From Pseudoscardovia suis (GTDB lineage Bacteria; Actinomycetota; Actinomycetes; Actinomycetales; Bifidobacteriaceae), in the NCBI RefSeq assembly GCF_002797875.1, contig NZ_PGFC01000007.1:22151-86150 (forward strand): a DNA stretch of 64,000 nucleotides. Reading direction: 5' to 3'. Shown in pieces: positions 6,526-13,439 of the stretch (its first letter is position 1; each line of letters starts with the position of its first letter). A program made the position numbers and the translations under genes. The notes under the pieces are model-generated. The model was not told the origin of the DNA. It did no database searches and saw only the letters and a program-made list of their open reading frames with translations.

Positions 6526-8289
6526 CTACGCCTTGTACCCGTAGCAGGCGATGCCCTCGTAGTTCCAGTCCAAACGGGACAGCACGTCACGCTCGTAAGC
6601 GCTCCATGTGTAATGATGCTGTCCGCTGTTCGGATTGTAGAGACGGTACACGGGCGTGCCCGATTCGCTTGCATAGTAGGCGATGCCCTCGTAGTTCCAG
6701 CCCAAGCGGACGAGCCAGTCGCGTTCACCCGCGACCTCCGTGTAATGGTGGAGACCGTTGTTCGGATTGTAGAGACGGTACATCGGCTGCCCGTCGGCTG
6801 CGTTCACGACGGCTTGCATGAGCACGCCCTCGTCATGCCAGCCCAAGCGGACGAGCCAGTCGCGTTCACCCTGCACTTCCGTGTAGAAGTGTTCGCCGCT
6901 GTTGGGGTTGTACACGCGGTACACGTCTTGATGCGCCACGCTGGGCGTGCTTGAAGCAGACGGCTTGGATGGTTGCGTGGTCGGTGTGCTCGGCTTGCTC
7001 GGCTTCGTGGAAGGCTTGCTGGGCTTGGAAGGCTCCGACGACGGCTGAGTTGACGGCTGACTGCTCGGCTTGGACGGTTGAGTGCCCGGCTTGCTCGGCT
7101 GTGTATTCGGCTTGCTAGGCTCCGTGCTTGGCTTGGAAGGCTCCGTAGTCGGCTTGCTGGGGTGAGTAGAAGGCTTGGAAGGCTCCGTGGAAGGCTTGCT
7201 GGGCTGAGTAGAAGGCTTCGACGACGGGTCCGCGGCGGTCCTGCGGGCCGCGTCCAAAGCCTTCCTCGCCGCGTCCAGCGCGTCCGCCGCACGCTTCTGC
7301 GCGTCCAGGGCCTGCCGGTACGGCACCGCGTCCTTCTCGAGGCCGTCACGGTAGGCCTCGAAGTCCTTCTTCCAGTCAGCCACAGACATAGTACGGCTCC
7401 CCTTGGAGAGGTCGGTGGCCTCGTACTCCTTGCAGCCGTGCACCAAGTTGTTTTCGCAGGAGTTGGGGTCGTTCAGGGACTGGGAGCGGATCTCCTCCTG
7501 ATCGAGGTTCGATTCGACGACGTCATCATCGAGAAAATCCTGTGCGAAAACGATTGTGTCGTCCTTATTAGAAAGGACGCCGATGCCGGTAGCTTTAATC
7601 GGATCGACGATGATGTTCAAGTAATGGCCGATGGCATCGAAGTCAGCCGTAGGATTCTGGGCCAGTTCCTTCTCCTGGTAATACAAAACATCGTACGGTT
7701 GGCTACTCGGCGTGTCGGAGCTTGCACTTAGAATATCACGAGTGTTGTATTCATGCGTATGAGAAATGACGCCCGTGGTATCAACCAAATAACGCGTCCA
7801 GTCGGCGTGCACCTCGCCGACAGCCATCACTACGTCACTCACGGGGACCGACGACAGGCCCTCCGACGCGCGGATCGCCTCGAACTGCTCCATGTACCCG
7901 AGCGCACGCTCCACGTTCGCAAGGCTCGTCGCATCCCCCTCCGCACCCGCATGGATCTGCTCCAGGTACTTGGATCGCGTCACCGTCGGATCGGTCAACA
8001 CGCGGTATGCGCCGCCTGACACGCCCTGCCGGTCCTTGAAATAGCCGACGGATCCCAGCGCCTCCTGTGCGACGGCCCTTTCGCCCGCTGCTTTCAGCGA
8101 CGTGACCCGCGCGTCCGTCTCCCGTTTCGCGTCGAGCGCCGCGTCATACGCCGCCTGCGCGTCATCCACGGTTCCTGCCGTGGCGGTGGGCACGGGCACA
8201 ACCCCCACGCACAATACGCATGCGAGCACACCCGCCAGCATCACCACAAGAGGACGGACTGTCCCGCCTGTGTTTGATCGTCTTCCCAT
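6526..8289 (-). CDS. Secreted CAP/SCP-domain protein with Pro-Ser-Thr linker and three DUF5648 repeats
   Basis: 587 aa. Residues 1-38 are a signal peptide (Arg-rich start, hydrophobic core, ATAG end). The first 340 residues contain a CAP-like domain with the GHYLNII signature near 225, flanked by helices. Residues about 354-455 are a PSKPST-type disordered linker. The C-terminus has three DUF5648 repeats, each starting YRxYNPNSGxHxYT and ending W..EG. Such proteins are exported and bind the cell surface or act extracellularly; the precise activity of bacterial CAP domains is often unknown. No LPxTG motif is visible, so it is probably released or held by the repeats. It has its own N16 promoter and a hairpin leader. 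Confidence 0.85.
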   Translation of the reverse strand: MGRRSNTGGTVRPLVVMLAGVLACVLCVGVVPVPTATAGTVDDAQAAYDAALDAKRETDARVTSLKAAGERAVAQEALGSVGYFKDRQGVSGGAYRVLTDPTVTRSKYLEQIHAGAEGDATSLANVERALGYMEQFEAIRASEGLSSVPVSDVVMAVGEVHADWTRYLVDTTGVISHTHEYNTRDILSASSDTPSSQPYDVLYYQEKELAQNPTADFDAIGHYLNIIVDPIKATGIGVLSNKDDTIVFAQDFLDDDVVESNLDQEEIRSQSLNDPNSCENNLVHGCKEYEATDLSKGSRTMSVADWKKDFEAYRDGLEKDAVPYRQALDAQKRAADALDAARKALDAARRTAADPSSKPSTQPSKPSTEPSKPSTHPSKPTTEPSKPSTEPSKPNTQPSKPGTQPSKPSSQPSTQPSSEPSKPSKPSTKPSKPSTPTTQPSKPSASSTPSVAHQDVYRVYNPNSGEHFYTEVQGERDWLVRLGWHDEGVLMQAVVNAADGQPMYRLYNPNNGLHHYTEVAGERDWLVRLGWNYEGIAYYASESGTPVYRLYNPNSGQHHYTWSAYERDVLSRLDWNYEGIACYGYKA

Positions 8290-8315
8290 CTTGGGTTCCT
8301 TTCTCTCTTCACGAC

Positions 8316-8341
8316 AGGCGAGGTAACAAGCCTGTCGCGCG
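8316..8341 (-). promoter_or_regulatory. Leader hairpin of the CAP-protein gene
   Basis: Inverted repeat CGACAGG / CCTGTCG with a 12-base loop between the promoter and the ribosome binding site AGAAAGGAAC. It may protect the mRNA or regulate translation. Confidence 0.35.
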
Positions 8342-8358
8342 TTTGCTGATCACAATCC

Positions 8359-8386
8359 ACACTATCCGCAAACCGCATGCTGTCAA
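8359..8386 (-). promoter_or_regulatory. TTGACA-N16-TAGTGT promoter of the CAP-protein gene
   Basis: TTGACA (8386-8381), 16 bases, TAGTGT (8364-8359) on the minus strand, about 70 bases before the start codon. It belongs to the promoter group described for 322-349. Confidence 0.7.
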
Positions 8387-8620
8387 AAAACGTGTGGAAA
8401 CCCTTGCAAACACACGCATCCCACGACACAATTCATGCTGTTCGGTTGGCATAATTGGAATCAGTTCCTCTACCCAGTTGTAGAAGGGGTTCTCCCGGGT
8501 CGCTGCAGCAGCCCTTGCTTTTCCCGCCGACATTCCATGTCTCACGATTCAGTGGCTTTCCTATATTCATCCGGCAAGTCGTTGAGATAACGCTCATCGC
8601 CGACATAGAAAGCCGGACCG

Positions 8621-8659
8621 TTTCAGATTCTGCGGCATGCGAGCGTTCAGAATCTGAAA
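8621..8659. repeat. 12-bp inverted repeat, 15-base spacer
   Basis: TTTCAGATTCTG (8621-8632) and its exact complement CAGAATCTGAAA (8648-8659). No T-run follows on either side, so an operator or recombination site is as likely as a terminator. Confidence 0.4.
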
Positions 8660-8762
8660 CCGTCTCATAGGATACGGGCATTTGCAACACGCGGACGGCA
8701 AGCATCCATTCCCCGACGGTCCGGATTCCAAACCATTGCCTTGGTTCGGTCGCCTCCGCCAG

Positions 8763-8838
8763 ATGCGCAGAAGCCGCTCCATCGGACCAATCCGACGAGC
8801 GGCTTCTGCGAACCGGGCGACGCCCGGCTTCATCAAAA
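8763..8838 (-). ncRNA. Structured small-RNA candidate, copy 2
   Basis: Same two-stem layout as the element at 1464-1536: CCGGGC-GTC-GCCCGG, then a long stem of about 20 bp (8766-8786 with 8791-8810) with the same one-base bulge. The sequence is about 85-90% identical to copy 1 by eye. It lacks the strong T-tract of copy 1. Promoter hexamers lie directly upstream. Confidence 0.5.
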
Positions 8839-8842
8839 GAAA

Positions 8843-8871
8843 AGCATACCGAACGCACACCGCATGTGCAA
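8843..8871 (-). promoter_or_regulatory. Promoter for small-RNA candidate, copy 2
   Basis: TTGCAC (8871-8866), 17 bases, TATGCT (8848-8843) on the minus strand, matching the position of the copy 1 promoter relative to the hairpins. Confidence 0.55.
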
Positions 8872-9111
8872 TGCGCGCGTCCCCCGGGTGTCCAACGTCT
8901 GCGCACATCGCATGCACCCGACTCGCTGACCATCCTGGTTCCTGTGCGGCTGTCCGATGGCGCTTCGAGCTTGGCATGACCATGCTTACTTGACAGTATC
9001 CGAAACGCTAACATTCCAAGGATATTGGCGGAACGCGACATGGGTTCCGCCAAAACAACACGAAAACCGCTAGTCCGACCGCGCCTCAGGCAACAGCTGT
9101 CGCCAAACCGG

Positions 9112-9450
9112 TCAGACAGCAAGGCGTTCGGCAACCAGATGGTTCAGGCTCACACCCTCCTCCTGAGCTTCCAACGCGAGCCGCCTATGCGCGTCAGGCG
9201 TGATACGCACGTTGAAACGTCCTGAATACGAACGGTCGGACAATGGTTGCGGCGGCTGTTCGCCGTGCGCCAGCATGTCCTCCACGCATTCGCCCGTAAC
9301 CCGACGGATGCCGTCGAGTGTTTCTCCCGGTGTCAGTGAAAGCCAGCTGAGACCCGGGAATTCCACGACCGTTCCCACGTATTCCCCGTCTTCCTCCGAC
9401 CATTGCACGCGATAGGCGTAATGATCGGCGTATTGTGCCACGGTGTTCAT
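9112..9450 (-). CDS. hicB: HicB-family antitoxin
   Basis: 112 aa. The first 65 residues match the HicB partial RNase-H-like fold (YRVQWSEEDGEYVGTVVEFPGL...), and residues about 78-112 are an Arc-type ribbon-helix-helix (FNVRITPDAHRRLALEAQEEGVSLN...), which binds DNA. It neutralises the HicA mRNA interferase and represses its own operon. Its ATG overlaps the hicA stop (ATGA), so the order is toxin then antitoxin, as usual for hicAB. Confidence 0.9.
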   Translation of the reverse strand: MNTVAQYADHYAYRVQWSEEDGEYVGTVVEFPGLSWLSLTPGETLDGIRRVTGECVEDMLAHGEQPPQPLSDRSYSGRFNVRITPDAHRRLALEAQEEGVSLNHLVAERLAV

Positions 9451-9698
9451 CGGAGCGCTCCTTTCTTCTCCAATGCGTCGAGCACCTGTTTCACTTGGTA
9501 GGGTTTGCTCATTCCGTCGTGAGTAGGTTGGATATTGACGTATGGGGTGCCTTTCCAAGGCGTATGGTATACGCGATGCGAGGTTCCGTTGCACCGTGGT
9601 GTTCCGAAATACCGTTCGCATACCTTGCATAGGTCTTGGAACGGTATCCCGTTGGGGTTCCGTCGCATGTTCTCGATGATTTTCCCGACGCTTGTCAT
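9447..9698 (-). CDS. hicA: HicA-family mRNA interferase toxin
   Basis: 83 aa with the dsRBD-like fold of HicA; the catalytic-His region is visible as GTSHRVYHTP followed by VNIQP and the PYQVKQVLDALEKKG end. It is expected to cleave mRNA when not bound by HicB. The start at 9698 sits only a few bases downstream of a TATATT-like -10 sequence, so the transcript is leaderless or nearly so. A dyad overlapping this promoter fits autoregulation by HicB. Confidence 0.9.
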   Translation of the reverse strand: MTSVGKIIENMRRNPNGIPFQDLCKVCERYFGTPRCNGTSHRVYHTPWKGTPYVNIQPTHDGMSKPYQVKQVLDALEKKGALR

Positions 9699-9716
9699 GG
9701 TATCAAATATAGTACC
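9699..9716 (-). promoter_or_regulatory. hicA promoter with operator-like dyad
   Basis: GGTA-N10-TACC with an A/T-rich centre (9699-9716) directly precedes the hicA ATG and includes the -10 region. TTGGAC lies at about the right distance upstream. A repressor bound here would block the start of transcription. Confidence 0.5.
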
Positions 9717-9750
9717 ACTGTAGTTGGTTGTCCAACACACGACAGCACGC

Positions 9751-10083
9751 TCACACGCTGAACCGGCCAAGCCGATGAATCACATCCACCCTGTCCACGG
9801 GAGACAGCACGCCGACCCTACGCCCGGAACGCCGCAACTCCGCGACAGGCATGGCAAGCCCACGGAAACACCTCACGGCACTCGGCTTGGACAAACCCTC
9901 GTTCCACCACTCCTGGAGCAACACAAAATCAGGGAAATCCTGCTTCTCCACGACGGACGTCACATACAACACGGTGCACGACTCCCCCAACACGGATTTG
10001 ACGACGACCGGTCGTGTTTTCCTCAACTTCCGATCCTCCGTGAATGGAAACGGATAGAACCACACATCCCATGCGCGCGGCAT
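9751..10083 (-). CDS. PemK/MazF-like toxin
   Basis: About 110 aa. Features of the PemK/MazF fold: RAWDVWFYPFPF at the start, then RKTRPVVVKSV, then a VLYVTSV strand, and ECFRGLAMP-like ending (RCFRGLAMP). Such toxins are ribosome-independent mRNA interferases. An in-frame ATG at 10110 overlapping the previous gene is an alternative start; MPRAWDVW at 10083 is preferred by family length. It follows the Panacea-domain gene directly, so the pair is probably a PanA-type toxin-antitoxin system. Confidence 0.75.
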   Translation of the reverse strand: MPRAWDVWFYPFPFTEDRKLRKTRPVVVKSVLGESCTVLYVTSVVEKQDFPDFVLLQEWWNEGLSKPSAVRCFRGLAMPVAELRRSGRRVGVLSPVDRVDVIHRLGRFSV

Positions 10084-10094
10084 GCCATCCACGG

Positions 10095-10655
10095 TCAGTC
10101 GTCCATCCAATCGGCCGGCAGCATGACCTCACCATCCGGAGTGAAGGAAGGCTGCTCCACCATCCGTTCCGGCATGGGCGGCGTATTGGTGCGCAATGGA
10201 TGCGCCGACACCCATTGCAGTATGCGCTGGGGGCTGATGGTCCTGTTCTCGCCCGGCTCGTACACGTCCGACCATGGTGTGCCCGGCATGTGCGTGAGAC
10301 GCATCAGGCCGGTCCCCGTGTAATCCACGGCATAGGCGGCGTACACGTCGCACAGCAGGTTCAGGATGTCCGGGTCGAGCGTCCTCCAGTCGAATCCGCT
10401 CCTTGGGGTGGGTATGCTGTCGCGTCCGTATTCCTTGTATTTCTCGTATACGGGGCGGACGACGGGACCGTATTTCCATGCTTCGATGGGAGTGTCGAAC
10501 AATGTGCGCCCGTATCGTTGGAGGCTTGCCGCTTGCGTGAGGAAGAGGAGCTTGTTGAGCTTGAGGTTGGTCATGCCGTCGTCTTCATCGGGATCCCCTG
10601 CGTTCGCAAGGGTGATGTAGAAGTCGCTTATGGCCGTCGGGTTGAGTCGTTGCAT
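10095..10655 (-). CDS. Panacea-domain (DUF4065/SocA-like) antitoxin
   Basis: 186 aa. The Panacea core is recognisable (MTNLKLNKLLFLTQAASLQRYGRTLFDTPIEAW..GPVV..VY), the same domain as in phage GepA and Caulobacter SocA. Panacea is known as a versatile antitoxin domain paired with many unrelated toxins. GGGAGGACAC precedes ATG 10655. Downstream by about 12 bases starts the PemK-like gene, the likely cognate toxin. Confidence 0.85.
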   Translation of the reverse strand: MQRLNPTAISDFYITLANAGDPDEDDGMTNLKLNKLLFLTQAASLQRYGRTLFDTPIEAWKYGPVVRPVYEKYKEYGRDSIPTPRSGFDWRTLDPDILNLLCDVYAAYAVDYTGTGLMRLTHMPGTPWSDVYEPGENRTISPQRILQWVSAHPLRTNTPPMPERMVEQPSFTPDGEVMLPADWMDD

Positions 10656-10792
10656 CGAAGTGTCCTCCCTTCCGTCTTGTTTTCCCATTATGCGCCGATC
10701 CAACCGTCTTGGGAAGAGGGGTGTGTCGGCACCTGTTTCACAGCAGATGGTGCGCACGCAAACCCGCAGCCCACGCGCGCACCGCCCCATCG

Positions 10793-11017
10793 TCACCCGA
10801 CTGCATCCGTGCACACGCCCACGCCATACGCAAGCACGGCAGACCTCACATCCTCCGGCAGATCGCTGAAACGCACACGCCCACCATCATACGAAACGCC
10901 CGCCAGGCGCATCGCCTCACATGACGCGCCTTCACCCAACGTGCACCTCTCCTCGACGAACCGGTACAACGCCAGCAGACGATGCCTGCCGTCAACGCAC
11001 TCCTGACGCGCGTTCAC
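10793..11017 (-). CDS. Small partner of the AAA ATPase
   Basis: 74 aa, starting at a GTG that overlaps the TGA of the ATPase gene (GTGA). Soluble, with no motif I recognise. The tight coupling argues that it works with the ATPase. About 110 bases without a feature separate it from the Panacea gene. Confidence 0.55.
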   Translation of the reverse strand: MNARQECVDGRHRLLALYRFVEERCTLGEGASCEAMRLAGVSYDGGRVRFSDLPEDVRSAVLAYGVGVCTDAVG

Positions 11018-12396
11018 TCCGCATCCTCCCCCGCTTGCATGAGCGCGACGGCAAGATGCGACCTGACGGTACGCGACGCAAGACCGTTGCCGTCACCCAT
11101 GCTCACCGCCCGAATGTACATGTCGCGGAGGTTGTTGCCCGCATGCACGCCCGTCGGATTGACGAAACGGTCGTCCGGATCCGTCGTGGAGAACACGATG
11201 GACCTGCGGTCGAGGACCTCCAGCACGCGCAGGTTGTGCGCAGTGAACACAAGCTGCCCCAACCCACGGTTCGCAAGAGTGCGGAGCATGTCGCCCAACA
11301 GTATTTCGAATATCCCCGAATCGAGTTCGTCCACCGCTATGAGGGTGTCAGGTTCATTGAACATGCGGACGAGCAGCGACAGGATGCCGATGATGCGGCG
11401 GATTCCCTCCGATTCAGCCCAGAACGGTATGCGCGTCCCGTCATGCTGCGAGTAGAGGAACACGCGCACGCCTTCATGCCCCTCGTCGTCCGTGTCGTCC
11501 TTCATGTCGCAGTGCAGGGTGAGCCCGGGGATGACCGTGGGTAGGACGGTGTTCGCCTGCCGTATCATGCGGTCGATTTCCATGCGCATTCCGGCGGGCA
11601 CGAAGCATGGGCGGCCGATGTCGAGGATGTCGAACCGTCCGTCGTGCATGAACGGCGTGTATCCGAAGCATACGCTTGCGGCCTGCCGTGTGGTAACAGT
11701 CCGTATGCCGTGTTCGGCGTAGGAGTTGAGGCGTGTGAGCGTGTGCAGCAGCGGGTCGAGGTTATCGGCGAGTGCTTTCCCCCGTGCGGCTGGCAGCATG
11801 GTCTGGGAGTGGAGCAGCCCGGACAACCGGGTGAGCCTGTCGCGCAAACCGGGTGAGAACAGGAGGCTGCGATGCTGGCTGTGGGCGAGTGCCGCTTCCT
11901 GCGTGAGGTAGTCGCCTGTGTGTGCTGTCGCGGTGAGGCTGTTCCATGCGCCTGCCGGTGCCGTCACGGGTGTGAGCAACCCGGTTTCCGTGTTCTGGAG
12001 CATCCAGCAGTCGATGAGGGTGCGTTTGCGTGCGCCGTTCTTGCGGATGGTGATGGTTTCGCGTTCGGGTTTCAGCCCGCTGCCGTCGGTGGCGAGGACC
12101 ACGGTGTATGCGGTGGGCGTGCCGTCGATGAGGAATTCAGCGTGTATCGTCGCCTGCCGTGGCTCGTGCGGGTCGGGGGTGCGTTGCACGAGCATGCTTG
12201 CCTGTTCCCCGTCGAGTGGCGCGCCGAGCATGAGGAGGCGGAGGGTGCGGATGGTTTCGATGACGGTGGTTTTGCCTGTTCCGTTCGGACCGTAGATTCC
12301 CGTGACGCTTCCGATGGTCGGATCGTGGGTGAGTCTGATGGTGCCGTGCCGGATGTTTTTCGTCCCGTCGAGCCGTAGCATGGTGAGGCGTATCAT
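11014..12396 (-). CDS. AAA ATPase of the OLD/RecF-like ABC-ATPase group
   Basis: 460 aa. Walker A GPNGTGKTT at residues 36-44, a long insert, then a Walker B-type LIAVDELDSGIFE in the C-terminal third followed by VFTAHNLRVLEVLDRRSIVF (H-loop style). This architecture is found in OLD, RloC-like and abortive-infection ATPases and in single-gene phage-defence systems. No TOPRIM or nuclease domain is visible within the protein, so the small coupled protein might be the effector or regulator. Start at 12396 (ATG); a TTG 12 bases earlier is possible. The neighbourhood of toxin-antitoxin genes supports a defence or stability role, which is inference. Confidence 0.75.
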   Translation of the reverse strand: MIRLTMLRLDGTKNIRHGTIRLTHDPTIGSVTGIYGPNGTGKTTVIETIRTLRLLMLGAPLDGEQASMLVQRTPDPHEPRQATIHAEFLIDGTPTAYTVVLATDGSGLKPERETITIRKNGARKRTLIDCWMLQNTETGLLTPVTAPAGAWNSLTATAHTGDYLTQEAALAHSQHRSLLFSPGLRDRLTRLSGLLHSQTMLPAARGKALADNLDPLLHTLTRLNSYAEHGIRTVTTRQAASVCFGYTPFMHDGRFDILDIGRPCFVPAGMRMEIDRMIRQANTVLPTVIPGLTLHCDMKDDTDDEGHEGVRVFLYSQHDGTRIPFWAESEGIRRIIGILSLLVRMFNEPDTLIAVDELDSGIFEILLGDMLRTLANRGLGQLVFTAHNLRVLEVLDRRSIVFSTTDPDDRFVNPTGVHAGNNLRDMYIRAVSMGDGNGLASRTVRSHLAVALMQAGEDAE

Positions 12397-12424
12397 TGCG
12401 AATTCCAATCTAACGGCGATTTTT

Positions 12425-12455
12425 TCACGGTATCTTGTGATTTTTTTACCGTTTC
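12425..12455 (-). promoter_or_regulatory. Operator-like dyad upstream of the ATPase gene
   Basis: ACGGTA and TACCGT half-sites separated by an A/T-rich spacer lie directly upstream of the ATPase gene, in the only A/T-rich patch of this area. Probable promoter/operator; no clear -35 hexamer is visible. Confidence 0.3.
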
Positions 12456-12509
12456 GGCTGATATTCTACGCCATGCGGCGTTATGAACGCAAGCACGCGG
12501 GTTCCCGTT

Positions 12510-13439
12510 TCACCGGCGTCGCGCGTGCCTCATCGGCACACCCGCGCGCACGCTCACCAGCAGGAAACCCAGTGCGAGCACACCCGCGAGACCGCCCGCG
12601 AGCACACCCTGCCCCCAATCCACCTGACCGGGCACGCTCACAGCATCCACCCACGGCACACGCTCGCACACCACCAGCAAACGCCTTGTGTTCAAGCCCG
12701 GCGGATCACACGTGTACAAGGTCAGCAGGGTATGTGACGCGTCCGCTTGCAACGCCTCATGCTCCTGCGTGCTGCCTGGATCCACGCGCAGGATGCGCAC
12801 CACACGCCATGCGACCGACCTCTCGCCCGCCTGCGTGTACACCATGTCCCCCACGCCAAGCTCACCCAACCGGTAGAACAGGAGGCTCACGCCCAGACCA
12901 CGGTGCGCTGCAATGACACTGTTGCCCGGATCACCCACGGGAAGCGTCGTCCCGTACACATGGCCCGCGCCATGCGTGAGCGTGCCCGCGCCTGTACCAT
13001 GCCCGATGTTAAGGTCCACACCAATCTTGGGGATGCGGATGCTTGCCATCGAGTCGCCCATGCCGAGCTGCGACTGGTAATCCGTGTCCGACTCGTAGGC
13101 GGGTTGCTGGCTATCGGTGAACGGGTCCGGTGCCTCTCCTGTCGCCACCGTCGGATCCTGAAGCAGCTTGTTGTCGTATGCGCTGGCACGGTCAAACATG
13201 TCCGTGTCCTGTGCGAGGGACTCCACGTCAGTAGCCTGGGGCGTGCGCGGCATTTGCGCATACAGGATGAGCGCTGGCATGAGGAGCAACAGCGCGCCCA
13301 TGAGACTGCACGCAACACCAAGCACGGTGAGGCGTGTCAGTCGTTTGCGGCGGCGAATATGCGCGGGGGCGGCACGCAGAATCATGTTCCACGATGCCGC
13401 CCCCGAACTGCCGCTCCTTACGGCGTCGATCATGGTCAC
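12510..13439 (-). CDS. Class C sortase (pilin polymerase)
   Basis: 309 aa. N-terminal membrane segment 35-61, sortase fold from about 125, catalytic His179 (IAAHRG), Cys244 in TLYTC and Arg252/253 (NTRRLLVV), and a second C-terminal membrane segment at about 278-300, which is typical of class C enzymes. A flexible lid segment with DPF (105-107), the usual class C lid motif, is present. It joins pilin subunits by Lys-isopeptide bonds and acts on the three surface proteins encoded just upstream. The GTG start overlaps the TGA of the major pilin gene; ATG at 13433 is an alternative. Confidence 0.92.
   Translation of the reverse strand: MTMIDAVRSGSSGAASWNMILRAAPAHIRRRKRLTRLTVLGVACSLMGALLLLMPALILYAQMPRTPQATDVESLAQDTDMFDRASAYDNKLLQDPTVATGEAPDPFTDSQQPAYESDTDYQSQLGMGDSMASIRIPKIGVDLNIGHGTGAGTLTHGAGHVYGTTLPVGDPGNSVIAAHRGLGVSLLFYRLGELGVGDMVYTQAGERSVAWRVVRILRVDPGSTQEHEALQADASHTLLTLYTCDPPGLNTRRLLVVCERVPWVDAVSVPGQVDWGQGVLAGGLAGVLALGFLLVSVRAGVPMRHARRR

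Larger units (their letters stand above)
8400..9111. other. Gene-poor stretch with a small-RNA candidate, a dyad and a decayed reading frame
   Basis: No intact gene is convincing here. On the minus strand, a peptide-like segment (VGDERYLNDLPDEYRKATES, about 8610-8550) stops and continues in another frame as SAGKARAAAATRENPFYNWVEELIP (about 8530-8450); this could be a gene broken by a frameshift. The dyad at 8621-8659 and the RNA element at 8763-8838 lie inside. Confidence 0.35.

Noticed and set aside
8433..9134. Minus-strand 233-codon frame through the small-RNA candidate
   Set aside because: It crosses hairpins and promoter hexamers, has no ribosome binding site and shows no protein-like pattern over most of its length.
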